DNA of 64,000 nucleotides from Denticeps clupeoides (taxonomy: Eukaryota > Chordata > Actinopteri > Clupeiformes > Denticipitidae): positions 22,586,444-22,650,443 of the forward strand of contig NC_041712.1 of assembly GCF_900700375.1 (NCBI RefSeq), given 5' to 3'. Shown in pieces: positions 11,268 through 24,400 of this stretch. The translations under genes were made by a program, and so were the position numbers. Numbering within the stretch: the stretch's first letter is position 1; each line of letters starts with the position of its first letter. The notes beneath the pieces were generated by a model. That model did no database searches. It was given only the letters and a program-made list of their open reading frames with translations, and was not told where the DNA came from.

Positions 11268-14200
11268 ATGCTTTGGGCCTCGCTTTTAATCTGCGATGCA
11301 AAGAGCTGCCTGCTCTTCCTTTTTTTGTTTTTCATGATCCTGGTTCTTCTAATGAGGAGGAGGAACTCATCAAACTTTCCTCCTGGACCCTGGTGGATTT
11401 CTTCCTGGGGAAAAATCTCTGTTGTTCTTGATCATCATGCCATTGGCAAGGTAAAAAAAATGAACATGCATGCTATATGTTAGTTATGTTGTGTGTTTAG
11501 ATGAGCTATTTTGTTATATTGCTTTATGAAACGTACACTGATCAGCACATTAACACAGCACAACGAATCCGTGATCAGAGAGTTGCCGCCAAGCTGCCAC
11601 TCACCAAGTGTTTCATTGTGTGCACTGTGTGCTGTTCCTGTTGTGTATACATTTACATTTACATTTACGGCATTTGGCAGACGGCTTTATCCAGAGCGAC
11701 TTACAACGTTCTCTCAAGTTACCATCGATGAAGAGATCAATTCCGGTTCACTAGGACCCCAACTATGAATACAATCTTTTTATTCACTCTTGTTGTAGAT
11801 TCTGTACACAAGTTTGACAATAAGAAGGTTACAAGTTAATCTAAATATTCTCTAAAGAGGAAGGTCTTGAGCTGTCGTTTGAAAATACTCAGTGACTGAG
11901 CTGTTCTGACCTCGAGAGTCTAGATGAGCGTCTTCCTTTTACCTTCAGAGATGGAGGGACCAGGCGAGCAGTACTGGAGGCTCGGAGTATACGAGGTGCA
12001 GTGTGAGGTATAATAAGGGCTGTGAGGTAGGATGGTGCTACTCCATGTTTGGCTTTGTAGGCCAGCATCAGTATTTTGAACCTGATGCGTGCAGCTACTG
12101 GGAGCTGAGGGGCGGTGTGGGAGAACTTGGGAAGGTTGAAGATCAGTCGTGCAGCTGCATTTTGTATGAGTTGTAGAGGTCGGATGGTACATAGTGGTAG
12201 ACCAGCTAGAAGGGAGTTGCAGTAGTCCAGTCTTGAGATTACTAAGGACTGAACCAGTAGTTGGGTGGCCTGGGTTGACAGGTAAGGGCGGATTCGTCTG
12301 ATATTGTAGAGAAGGAATCTACATGAGCGGGAAAGATTGCTGATGTGAGTTGAGAAGGAGAGTTGGTTGTCTATTGTTACGCCAAGGTTGCGGGCTGTTG
12401 CAGAAGGAGAGAGCTGTGAGTTGTCCAGGTAAATAGCAAGATCCTGATGTGGTGAAGAATCTGCTGGAATGAATATTAGTTCAGTTTTGGTGGGATTGAG
12501 TTGGAGGTGATGGGCTGCCATCCAAGACGAGACGTCAGTTAGACATGCAGAGATTTTGGAAGCAGCATGTAGATCAGAGGGAGGAAAGGAGAAGAGGAGT
12601 TGTGTGACGTCAGCATAGCAGTGTTAGGATAATCCATGTGAGGAAATGACTTCACCAAGTGATCTCGTGTAGAGGAGAAAATGAGGGACACCCGTGGAGA
12701 GTCTACGTGAGGTAGATGTGGATCCTTTCCAAGTCACTTGGTAAGATCGCTCATCAAGGTAGGAAGCAAACCACTGCCATGCTGAGCCCCGAATTCCAAG
12801 CCTCTTCAGGATTGACAAGAGAGTCTTGTGGTTAACGGTGTCAAATGCTGCAGATAGGTCGAGGAGAATAAGAACCGATGACAGTTTTGTATCACAGTCC
12901 CACAGTCCCACAATAAGATTTCCTGGGACGCGCCATTTCGGTGTCTGTCGCTTTAAATGCTGATGAGGAGGAGAGAGGCGGGACGAGGAGGAGAGCGGCC
13001 AATAGAAGTTGAGCGGGCATTCCGGTGCAGAGAGGAAGTCGTGTCGCCGTTTTTACAGACAAGTTAAAACAAACCCGCTGGTTCTTTGGAGGCTTGCGTG
13101 ATGGTACAAAAATAACATTTGTGCTAATTTTTAGATCCAATCACCGAGCAACTGCAATGCCGTGACGGTCGGTGGAGATGATGTTTTAGGGGAGGGGGAA
13201 AAAGCATGAGAAACCTTTCCCCTTATGACGACATAAGGGGACAAATTCCAGATCCGACCGTCTGAGCTGACGCTCTCTGTTAAATCATCGATTAATGTTA
13301 AATCATCTCACAGTGAAATTTTCCTGTCAGGGGACCTTTAAGTCGTGCAAGTCGCAAGCTGTTGCCTGCACTGATTGGACTTGTTTTTCTAGCACATCCC
13401 ACAAATGCTCAATTGTGTTTAGATCTAGGAAATCTGGGAAATGTGGCATATCGACACCTCAAATGCTCCTCAAACTGCTCTGGCAACTAATTTTGCAGTG
13501 TGACAGGACACATTATCCTGCTGAAAGAGTGCAGTGACATCAGGAAATTCTGTGTCCATGAAAGAGTGCACTTGCTTTGCAACTCTGTGTCGGTAATATC
13601 ATCGTCATCATCAAGATGATCAGTGTCATTCCCTTCTCCTTGATTAGCGTACATAGTGCAATATAACATATGTTCTTTCTTAGTGCTGTCAGTCATTTAC
13701 AAAATGCAAATTGTAAAGTTATTTTAACGAAAAAGCTTGGTGTAAAATAAAAAATGATTACAGGCGAATTATGCTTACATGTTAAAGCCATAGACGGAGG
13801 TGCTTCCCATTCACTTTGAATGCGGTCTTAAGCCACCAAACTGATTTGTGGATCTGTGGCTTCACGTTGACAGTCCATTCAAATTTACTGAATGCATTGG
13901 CCAATCAGTGAAGTGATTGTCATCGTGAAACACAACGAAATGTGTCCTCTGCTTTTAACCATAACCCTGAGTGAGCAGTGGGCAGCCGTGACTGGCGCCC
14001 GGGGAGCAGTGTGTGGGGACGGTGCTTTGCTCAGTGGCACCTCAGTGGCACCTTGGCAGATCAGGATTCGAACCGGCAACCTTCTGATTATAGGGCCACT
14101 GCTCCAGCAGCTGTGTTTTCATGTTATATATATTCTTAAAATGAATTGCAATGCTAATTTGCGTAGTTTTAACTTTTTGGTTTATTGCTTTCAGATGTCT

Positions 14201-17200
14201 GAGAAGTACGGAAGGATTTTTAGCCTCCGAGGACTGAGTGATAAAGCCGTCTGTGTATCCGGCTACAAGCTAGTCAGTGATGTCCTAGTCACACAAGGTG
14301 AACATTTCGTTGACTGCCACGTCTCCGCCCTCGACAATCACATTTTCCAAGGACATGGTGAGTAAATGTTTTTGTGGGTCCATAGAACATTTTTCATTCA
14401 CTTTTCTTAGTCGCCGGTGACAAATGGCCAGATTCTGGTACTTTATCAAATCGATGTCGAAGGTTTAGGAACTGCAGGCAAGTTAAAACAGAAGGTTTCT
14501 GAGAGACATAATGAGCTTTTGACCTCCTGTGCATTGAAGGCATTTTCAGAAGTAATGGCTACAAGTGGAGACGACAGCGGCAGTTCTTAATCGGCCAGAT
14601 AAAGAACTGTGTTTATGGCAAAAGGACCCTGGAGCTCCACATCCAGCAGGAATGCGCGTCTCTTTGTGAAGCCATGCAGGCTGAGGGAGGTAAAATACGG
14701 ACAGATGCTGTGGTAATGTCTGCGCTGTACTCACTGCATGCATTACGCTGTTGTTCATCACTGCTCGTCCTTCGTAGGTCGTCCATTCAACCCTCACGCT
14801 GTTGTCATCAATGCAGCGGCCAATGTCATCGCGACGCTGGCGTTCGGAAAGCGTTTTGACTACGACTGCAGTGACTTTCAGTCCTTTCTAAAGCTGAGAG
14901 CAAGAACCGCACTGCTGAAAGCAGATCCTCTCGTTCAGGCAGGTACTCTCACACTGGTGTCACAACAATGGCCCCCGTCTGGTGCCTGGAGTTGTCCTTA
15001 AGTGCTCCTGCCTGACAGATGATGAGGGAATTGGTTGGGGGAACCATCAATTCCAATGTCCACCCTGCAGACAGCCTAAAAGGGAAACACGCACCAAACA
15101 CAGAGCACCCCTCAAACCACTCTACGGGCCAACGGACGTAACAGTGGCGCATGGAGAAAAGCCGCAGTCAAATACGGTCCACTTTCCAGGAGCGAGGCAA
15201 GCTCAGGCACGGCTGTAGATCACAGTATTACATACAATTAGCCAGATATCGGCCATGCTCGTAATAACTCAGTGGCTTCAGAATGGATTTACCCAGTACT
15301 CGAGTTGAGGGGCGACGAGGAGGTCCCCCTTCTAAAACCAGCCGCCCCCATTCCGTCCCTCATGCTGCACGTGAGCGAGTGGGCATGCGCGAATAATGCA
15401 AAAAATTGCCCTCAGTAAGCGACACAGGCAAATACTAATTGTGCCACCCGACCACAAACGAAGGAAGGAAAAATAAAAGGGTTTCTTAAAACTAGTTTGT
15501 ATTTATGTGTCTTAATATGAAAACAACCAGACCGCATGAATTTACCTGCGTAGTAATAAGTAGTAATAATAATGCTACATAACTTTCTTATGAGGCCAAG
15601 GTGGCACACCCTCCCCTTCCCCTCCATTACGGCAAGCCAACAGGGCTAATAATCAGCAGGTTCACGACACATTGTTAAAGGTAACGCTGTAAAAAGTGGC
15701 ATTTTGTCGCAAGAAAGCAGCGTAAAAACGTCACTGACGTTATTTTGGAGTACATCCGAGGGTAGGAAGTAAGCGGACCCGTAATCAGAAGGTTGCCAGT
15801 TCGATGCTGCTGAGGTGCCACTGAGCACCGTCCCCACACGCTGCTCCCCGGGCGCCTGTCATGGCTGCCCACTGCTCACCAAGGGAGATGGTTAAATGCA
15901 GAAGACACATTTCGTTGTGTCACCGTGTGCTGTGTTTCACAATCACATCACTCGTTTAAGGGTAGTAGAATATATGAATTATGTTTCAGCTTAAGCAACA
16001 ATAAAAATGGTACACAGTTGGTCACCCACCATGTGCTCTGCCATCAGCACAAAATATGTCTGAGAAACGATGAAATCCACCATCCCCGCGGCTTGATTTT
16101 ACAACTCGAACGCTGGACTTACCTGCATGCTTTTTGTTTTCTGTCCAGCTTTACAGTGAGTTCCTGCGACTCATGAGACGCAAGTCAGGCCAACACATGA
16201 CAATACTGAACAACTACACCAAACTTGCGGCCTTTGTGAAGAAGCAAATTGAAAAGCATAAAGAAGACTGGGATCCGTTTCATCACAGAGACTTCATTGA
16301 CTCATATATAGGGGAAATTGATAAGGTCTGATTAGATCTGCCAAATGCAAATGCAAAAAAAGGTTAGGTTTTAATGTTAGAATTGCGTTGTTACTTGTTA
16401 TTTTTATTGTGCTCTGCACCAGAGAAGGAAAGACACAGAGGCTGGGTTTACCGTTGACAATTTGGTATACTGCATCCTGGACCTGTTTGAAGCCGGGACT
16501 GAGACCATAACCAGCACGCTGCTCTGGGCTCTGCTGTTCATGATCAAATACCCTGGTGTACAGAGTACGTCCACGTGCAGTCTTTTTTATTAGCTTTCAT
16601 CCTTAGTTTGAGATAAATAAAAAAAAAAAACGACTTTGCTTTCAAAGGGAAAGTCCATTCCGAGATTGACAGAGTAATTGGAAATTCTCGGCCGCCCTGC
16701 CCGTCAGACCGACTCAACATGCCCTACACCAACGCTGTTCTCCACGAGACGCTGCGGGCAGGCCGCGTCTTGCCCTCGAATCGCCCCCGTTTAACCAGCA
16801 TAGACGCAACAGTGGGCGGACACCTTATACCCGAGGTAAAACCGCTGCTGAGATCATCAGCGCTGAGGTCACGGAGCTGTGACATAACAAGAGATTTATA
16901 CCGCACACATTAAGCTGTGGTAAGCATAAGCACATGTACGTTGCATGTACGGTGACCGGTGGTTTGCAGTTCAGCTTGATGTAAAGGCAATTTTCTTGAT
17001 GGATTTGTGTGAATATGTCGTTTTTTTTGTAATATCAAGCTAGAGCTGCAATGGGATCATCAGCATTTCACCAATTTTCTGTTCCGGGATTATAATGGGT
17101 TGTTCAATTTCGTTAACAGGGAACCTTAATGTTTGCTCACCTTTCATCAGTGTTGAATGACAAGTCTGAATGGGAAACGCCTGACCACTTCAACCCAAAA

Positions 17201-17522
17201 CATTTTCTTGATGACCTGGGCTCATTTCACCAAAGGGAAGCATTTTTCCCCTTTTCAGCAGGTAATTCTTTTTTTTTTTTGCACGTTCGTGGCTTGAATA
17301 TACATTGAATATACATGAATAAACATTCTGACTTTACTACTCTCAGGGAGAAGGGCGTGTCTGGGAGAGTCACTGGCCTGGATGGAGCTCTTCCTGTTCT
17401 TCACATCTCTTCTCCAAAAATTCACATTCGCGCCACGGGATGGAGCAGAGCTCAGTCTGGAGGCACAAGGAAAAGACATTTTATCACCTGCGCCTTTCCA
17501 GTTGCGCATATCACCGCAGTGA
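11268..17522 (+). CDS. Cytochrome P450, family 2 (CYP2), nine exons, intact
   Basis: A microsomal haem monooxygenase; substrate unknown. Exons are 11268-11450, 14195-14357, 14540-14689, 14778-14938, 16149-16325, 16423-16564, 16648-16835, 17120-17261 and 17347-17522, giving 493 residues. Internal exon lengths (163, 150, 161, 177, 142, 188, 142) equal the classic CYP2 pattern. The N-terminus is a membrane anchor ([16 protein letters not shown]) followed by basic residues and FPPGPW. Seen in order: helix I AGTET (302-306), ExxR in HETLR (about 358), ETPDHFNP, and the haem loop [13 protein letters not shown] with ligand Cys about 440. The start is the ATG at 11268 beside the anchor; an in-frame ATG at 11241 is an alternative. 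Intron 4 begins GC instead of GT; a nearby GT would shift the frame. The subfamily cannot be set by eye. Confidence 0.93.
11651..12893 (-). mobile_element. L2-like LINE, 5'-truncated, reverse transcriptase remnant
   Basis: The minus strand encodes the C-terminal half of a reverse transcriptase: [20 protein letters not shown], then [27 protein letters not shown] and [15 protein letters not shown]. This is typical of the L2/CR1 group. It is dead: an in-frame stop lies just before the YADD-like motif, whose last Asp is Val, and the C-terminus is frameshifted. It ends at 11651 in a tail (gtaagtcgctctggataaag...aaatg) almost the same as the SINE-B tail. It lies in intron 1 of the P450 gene. Confidence 0.92.
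12894..13337. mobile_element. TTAA-flanked MITE, copy 1 (one end lost)
   Basis: Related in the opposite orientation to the element at 28297-28692. They share blocks such as ccttatgacgacataagggg and tttcggtgtctgt. It ends with GGGGACCT followed by TTAA at 13338-13341, as the other copy does. The left end is missing and abuts the truncated 5' end of the L2 element. Confidence 0.7.
13909..14102 (-). repeat. SINE-A copy in P450 intron 1
   Basis: Reverse-orientation SINE-A with body (gcccggggagcagtgtgtgg) and inverted B box (ttcgaaccgg). It ends about 90 bases before exon 2. Confidence 0.85.
15770..15955 (+). repeat. SINE-A copy in P450 intron 4
   Basis: Forward copy starting at the head (aagcggacccgtaatcagaa), with the family body and the 3' part (tgtgctgtgtttcacaatc). 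Confidence 0.85.
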
Positions 17523-20500
17523 CAGTGGTTACAGATGTTTCTGATCTCGCCTTCAAAAATTCATCCCAACAAGTTCTACATGTTCTACACCGTTAATTAA
17601 TTACAATGAATTAAACTGAAAATGTTCTTCAAAAAGACAACTGACCACGGCTGTCATAGTATAATGCAGCACTGGACTATACAATCATTTCCATAATACC
17701 ATATCAGTACAGTAGTTCTGTCACAATCTGTCTTTCTGTATTTCTTTATTTCTATAAAGTTACTTTAAGCATAATTATTTACTGTAGGGTCATGCAAACT
17801 TGACGAGATAAGCATTGGTCATTTCCAGTAAAGGCCACTGGGAGGCAGCAGATCTCTTGCGGGCATTGCAACATTTTTTCATTGACACAATTGAAAACAT
17901 TTCATTTATATTTTATGTGTTTTGTTCTGGAAAAGGGCTATTAGCAGATACAGTTATATTTCAGAATGCAGTAATTATTTCTCTTGAACTAAAATGAGGG
18001 TGTATGGTATGGTGTGGTTTGCTTTTCATGGAAAAACTAGCTTTTCTGTAAAGGTTCACGCCATTGTGTGGTTAACAGTTCAGCGGCTTATGTCTTAAAC
18101 TCTGAGAACCTCTTGGCTAAAAGATCAGCTTCTTATGTAGGTGAGGTGAGGTCCTACTAGAAGGTTTTACTGGCCTTTGCTTCCTCGTGTAGCAGGATGT
18201 GCTCAGTTTTCCTAACACCCGTCCAAACCTGTGCGTCTTCATCATCATTTGTCCCGGTGCCTATGAACATGTCGCTTGTGGAGTTTGTTGCAGGATGGAT
18301 TGCAGGTAAAATTTGACTGTCTGCTCTGACTACTGTGTGCTGTCAGTGTGGGTAATAAACTTCAGCCTTATGCACCTGATAACATACTGACCCTTTTGCG
18401 CATCTCAACTCATTTTGCACATTTCTGCTCACTTTGTCTTGTCTTGTGTGTCCTGTTTGAAATATCCAACATATCCACTCACAAGCATCCTACATGATGT
18501 TGTCCAGTTGTGTCCTGTTTGTCCTGTCCATTGTACAGAAAAGTTTTACTTTTCTCTTATAGAGATCTGTACAGTATTTAAATTTTAGTTCTAGTTAGTT
18601 TCTAGTTAGTGTGTGTATAAACATATATATATTTCTTTTATGTTTGCACTATGGGGGGGGGTCTGTGTGAAACATTATTTCAATACACGGAATACTGTGT
18701 AGACTTGTACTGACAATAAATCTTGAATAAAATAATATGTAATATAAAACATACTCTCACTCCCACAGTATGCTGGTCTAATGTAACTATCATTGTTGCG
18801 ATTTTCCATTTCTGCACTTTCAGTTGGATTTAATGTCAATCTCAGCAGCTGAGACACCCACTCAACACAGTAAAGGTGAAAATGTGGTTACGCACATATC
18901 TTCTCACATCCATAAGGGGGTGAGTGCAAGAAAAACTTTACAGGGTTTTACTGTATAATTCCATGACTGAAACTTAATAATTAACATTATTTTAGCAGTA
19001 GTACACAGTCAATATATATATTTTTAATGGTGTCATCATTAAATTCTGTCATGCAGTCTGTCCCTGCTCATCCAGGTCCATGGCTTTTTCAGGTTTTCCC
19101 TGTCCTGACTGTGGCTGTGAGCAATTTGGTGGTCTTTGGTTCCTATAGCAACGCCTCGCATTACCTCAACCGGTCCCCGCCGAGCTCCCGCAGCCACAGC
19201 AACCAGCCTTCTGCAGCAGCCGTGTTTAGTGCTTCTCAGGTGTGGCACACACACACGCAGAATGGCTCTAAATTCTCCAGCATGTGATTCTGCCTCGTTT
19301 ATTTTAACTAAGTCATTGTGATCAGAGCTTACTGGGTGTAGGTTTAAGTGACAGCGCCCATCGACCTGGTGAGATTAAAGGCAGCAGGGGTGAAATACAG
19401 TGGTGGTGATCTTGACAGAGGAGGGGTCCCGATGCTGACTGAATCAGGCAAACAGCCAGGTATCGTGATTTGTGTTGTGATTATGTTTCCGATCAACGCG
19501 GACCAGTTCCTCAACTATGAAAAGATCTTTAACCCCTGGGCCACCCAGCTGACCCCACCATGTTCAACAGCCTGCTAAATGTGTATGTAATGTGTATACA
19601 TCACACACACACACACACACACACAATAGGTTGCAGTGGTGGCCTGGTTAAGGAAGCGGCCCCGTAATCAGAAGGTTGCTGGTTCGAATCCCGATCTGTC
19701 AAGGTACCACCAAGGTGCCACTGAGCAAAGCACCATCCCCACACACTGCTCCCCGGGCACCTGTCATGGCTGCTCACTGCTCACTCAGGGTGATGGGTTA
19801 AATGCAGAGGACAAATTTCACTGTGTGCACTATGTGCTGTGCTGCTGTGTATCACGTGTGACAATCACTTCACTTTCACATATGAGTAAGATTTCTAGAC
19901 AGGCCTGTATATGTTCAATTTTTTTTTCATAAACCAGACAACCAGCAAGACTCGGTTACCAAGAATTTGAAGACAGAGCTAAGTGCAATCTCTAATTTGT
20001 TACAGTAGACGTGGACCCATTTCTAGTGAAATGCTGCCCCCTGTTTGATGGAGTTTTATTTATTGCGCCTTTAAAACGTAGTTTTTTTTCTGCTTTTGTG
20101 GCTTGAGACATAGCCACTATTTAGTGCCTGGTGTAGCAGAGGCTAAAATAAACACTAGGAGACATACAATTTCGAGTGTCGTTTCATTTATTTCATGATG
20201 TTTTGGTCATTGAGGGGTAGGACTGACTATTTCATTTTCCTCTCAAGTGCCACTGTTTTTCCAGCAGTAAATTCAACACAGTCTCACAAATTGAAATACA
20301 GTTATAACCTGAGGAACAAACTTCACGTATTCATGAAGCACAAATTTAGCAGGAAACGTACTAATTATGATATTCTAGTTTAAGCTCCTCAGACAGAAAA
20401 AAACTACATCTTGACCATGATCCCACATTACAGTGCAAAGCTTGGAGGAAACCACGGCAAGAATCAGAAGCGTACAACCCTGTTACTTGTCTGCACTTCT

Positions 20501-21058
20501 TCAGGGGACCATTAACTAATGATGCATGTGGCAGGGTGGGGACAGAGCGGGTGGAGCCTCCAGGACCTGGGCAGCAGACTTGACAGCGAAAAGCAGGGAC
20601 AATTCACACAGAGAGCAGTCTAAACATGTAGGACTAGTTCAGAATGGAATGGTGAAAAAAAAATATTTGGACCATGGGAAAAGAAATACTTGGAGCACAG
20701 AATCACAATATAAAATATAAAAAAAAAAATACTAAAAAAAAAAAAAAACCTGGCAATAACAGGAAATTATTGTTAACCTGTGAGAGAAGTGAGATCAGTA
20801 TCAGAACTCCTTCACTTTTTTAAAAAAGGAAACACCTCTATTTAGAGCCTGGAATGTAAATAACTAGGTTTTATTGTTTTTTTTTGTCAGCTAGAATTTC
20901 ATATCTGGGCAGTCACATTATGAGCATGTGAAGAACGTGTAAATAGCGTACACGCCAAACTCATTATTCGATCGATTGCTCAGTAACTTTAACAGACTTT
21001 AAATGCCCTCATACACCAGTGCACATGAATATTTCTCACATTTTGTGTCAAAAACTAA
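17523..21058. other. Intergenic region between P450 and ganab
   Basis: Contains the P450 3' UTR, with candidate AATAAA signals at 18354 and around 18715-18731, one SINE-A copy, a short CA repeat (19603-19624) and A- or T-rich simple sequence. Short open frames at 19.0-19.6 kb show no recognisable domain and I do not call them genes. Confidence 0.45.
19631..19880 (+). repeat. SINE-A copy, near full length
   Basis: Forward SINE-A: head (gcagtggtggcctggttaag), B box GGTTCGAATCC, body (tccccgggcacctgtcatgg) and 3' part ending tgacaatcacttcactttca. Confidence 0.9.
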
Positions 21059-21064
21059 TTTATT
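21059..21064 (-). terminator. Candidate ganab poly(A) signal
   Basis: AATAAA on the minus strand, about 420 bases past the ganab stop codon. Another lies farther down near 20.19 kb, so the 3' UTR could be longer. Confidence 0.45.
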
Positions 21065-21486
21065 TCCAGTACAAACTACAAAGACAAACAGACCACATTT
21101 CACTGTGTTCCAATCTAAAAACAAGGGGGAAAAAAAAAAAAAAAAAAAGAATTTCGGGGTACCCAGCAGATGATAAAAGGTGGGTTCACGGGGCCAGCGA
21201 GGGACGTGGTGTGTCGAGGAGAAAGAATGTTCAGCAGATGCAGGCAACCCCCAAGCCAACACCATAACCGTCCTCTCAAACAAACCAATGGGGTCAGTGG
21301 TGGGGTGCGTTTCTCATTTTACCTCTCCCTAAACCCTCGGACTATTCTTTTTTTCATTCTATATGCTCAACCTTTCTAGTGAAAGAGTGTGTGTTGGTGT
21401 GTGTGTGTGTGTAAATCTGCCTTCATACAGTAAGTGCTTGATGTCTGTGAAGTAGCTGCATGAAAGCGCGTGGACGTTATCTGGCA

Positions 21487-24400
21487 CTACCGCAGCAGCA
21501 CCGTCCAGTCGGCCCCCGCGTTCACCCCCGGCTTCCGCAGGGACAGGACCTCCAGGGCGGAGTCATACTCAAATTCAACGCGAGTCTCGGAACCCCCTGA
21601 GAAAAAAAGAAGTCCGGGTGAGTACGATGGGACGTTCTCATTCTCTTCGGGAGGATGTGAACAAGACCAACCTGCAGTCTTCAGGGTGACGCTAGCGGGT
21701 TTCCTGGCCCCCAAGAAGATGATCTTCTCAACCCAGGAAGCAGTGGTGAACTGTGAGTCCAGGGCAAGGTTACTGGAGTAAGAAGACCAAAAAAAAATAT
21801 TTTTTTACTATGCCACCAATCACAACAACGAGCAGGTTTTGGAACATGGGCGGGATTAACCTTGAAGACAACACGCCATCATTAAAGGTCAGTCGCCGGT
21901 GGATGAACGCCTTGTTTTTCTCATAACTGAAGGTATGGCCATCGTCGATGTAAAGCTCCCCTTCTGCAGTTCCCTGTGGCAAAGGACAAACTCACAGTCA
22001 GCAGCAGCAGATCATGTAAAGCTTGACCACTTTTAATAGAATCTTTTCATCAGAAGAACGGCCAAGCTTACCAGCGTTGTAAATCTAGAGATTTAACTTC
22101 CTTCACCCACCGGTCAACCAGTAACAATGAACACCACAGTAACACCAGTCAGGTAGAAAGTGCAAGAGTGCTTAAAAAGTGGTGTCTACTAGTGTTTTCG
22201 ATGAAACATCTTCATCAAAGAGACAAGATGAAACACTAAATAGATGATGCAATATGCAAAAATTAGACTAAATGTGTTTTACAAAATATACTAAAACGTC
22301 TTTGTTTTAATTTCATAATTTCTTCTTGTTTAATCGAGTTATATTGTTGTTATTATTATTTCTCCAATCCAGTCGCACAGATTGTCACTTCCTCAATCAC
22401 CATTCGCAGCATTAATTAGATGGGGTGGGTGAGCAGACGGGCGGGAGAAAAAGGTGAAGCGATCTTACAATGCAGCAGAAAAGAAAACGTAGTCGAAAAA
22501 CACAGAGAAATGCGGCCACTGGAATGGATGTAGAGTATTCGTGAGTCTATAAAGTAACAATATAAACCTGTTTTAATTGTAAAATGTTTTTTTTGTCTAT
22601 TCCACCAGGTATGTGTATATTGACTGGTTTAAATTGCATAACTAAAAGAAGAGACTAAAATAGTCATGGATAATTCTAACTAAAAAAAAACAAATTCTCA
22701 GACTTAGTGGACAGAACCTTGACTATAATAAATGAGTCTGGACGTGTAATAAAAACTAAAATGACTGCGGGATGCAAAAACTGGACTAAAGCCTCTGGAC
22801 TGGACTACCTCTGGGCTCAGTGCCACGTAGAGTGTGTATGGGTCGTTCTCCATGCAAGCCGATGATCGCCGGACACGGTCCTTCCTGGTGATGATGGACC
22901 CGCCCCTTTGGAAGGCAGGAATCTGTGGAAGGTACAGGAATGAGCCCATTCCGGGGGGAGAAAAAAAAAAAAAAAAAAACGTATCGGGGATCAGCTGACT
23001 GTCTGGTTTGTGGCCCATCTTACCGAGCTCATGGTAACAGGGATGTACAGGCTTTGGCCACCTGCGTGTTTCTTGAAGGTGTGAACGTCGTACCAGACCT
23101 GTAGGAGCGAAGCAGAAGACTGACTTCAGAACGAAAAAAAAATGAAAGATGAACGCGCAGCAGGACTATCACACCCACCTCTCTCTTCCCGGGCAGGTAG
23201 GCTGTGAGCGACTTCAAGCCTTCTTCTGTGACTGGGTGAACAAGTAAATCTCTTCCTGTGAAAGAAAGACATTTGAATGACTTTTTAAATTTTATTTTGC
23301 ATTATATATATATATATATTCATTTTATTATATATAATCATGGTTGGTGAATTAGAGGCTGTGTGCAAATATGAACGAATAAATGTATGCAGGGCGTGAC
23401 ATCATACCAAGCAGATATTCATCCTCAATATCGAAGGTGACTGAATCTTCTGGGTACTCCACCCATAGAGCTCTGAAAGAAGAGTTTTTTTTTTTTGTTT
23501 TTTTTTTAAATATGGACCACCCCAAAAACAAGCAGGCAACCGAGGCTCCCCCACCTCATGACAGGCTGGCCGGTGCGGTGAGCGTTATAGAACTGCTGGT
23601 ACCAGAACGGCAGCAAGGCGTAGCGCTGGCGTACTGCTTCTCGGATCAGCGCAGTGTTCTCGGGTCCGAAGAGCCAGGGCTCGCGGCGGGGAGTGTCCAG
23701 ATGCGCGTGGGCCCGGAAAAATGGCTGATACGCACCCGCCTGGTACCAGCGCACCAGGAGCTCCGTGCTGGGAGCCTTGAAGAAGCCGCCCACATCAGCT
23801 GTAATGAAACAGGTCTTCAGTGCCCCGATTAGGCCGGTCACATCAGTCAGACAGAGTGACGGTGCGAGCTCTAACCTCCACAGAACGAGATGCCAACCAA
23901 TCCAAGGCTCAAGCACATGGGAAGGGAGATCTTCAGGTGGCCCCACTCAGCGGCATTGTCTCCTGTCCACACCGCACCTGGACACAGCAGGAGACTCAAT
24001 GGGCGGCGGCCAACATCGTGATCACCTCGACATTTCTAGCCTCAAAGTATGTGTCTTTATGTGTATATTAATAATTAAAAGGGAGGAGGAGATTATCTCC
24101 TCACCATAACGCTGAGATCCTGCAAAAAACGCTCTGGTCAGAACAAACGGGCGCTCCACTCCCCCTGAACGCTGGATTAGACCCTCGGCTGTAGCCCTAT
24201 GCTGCAAGAGTGCAAAGATTCAGGAGGTTTTGACAACGATAAAAACAGGTCCACATCAGCGTTCTTGAACCTTCCATCAAGGAGAAGGTTATTCCCCAGG
24301 AAAATATCCTTTGGTACAATATTAATACATTCATTTGGTTTATCCAGGCCCCCACCATGCCTCACCACATAAAGTCCATAGATGTTGTGGACCTCCCGGT

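Noticed and set aside
14939-14942. The P450 gene as a pseudogene because of its non-GT donor
   Set aside because: All nine exons keep family lengths and phases, and the haem Cys, ExxR and helix-I motifs are intact. A GC donor is a known working variant.
19027-19578. Short open frames between the P450 gene and ganab that look vaguely exon-like
   Set aside because: No family match, no consistent splice phases, and nearby sequence is simple repeat and SINE.
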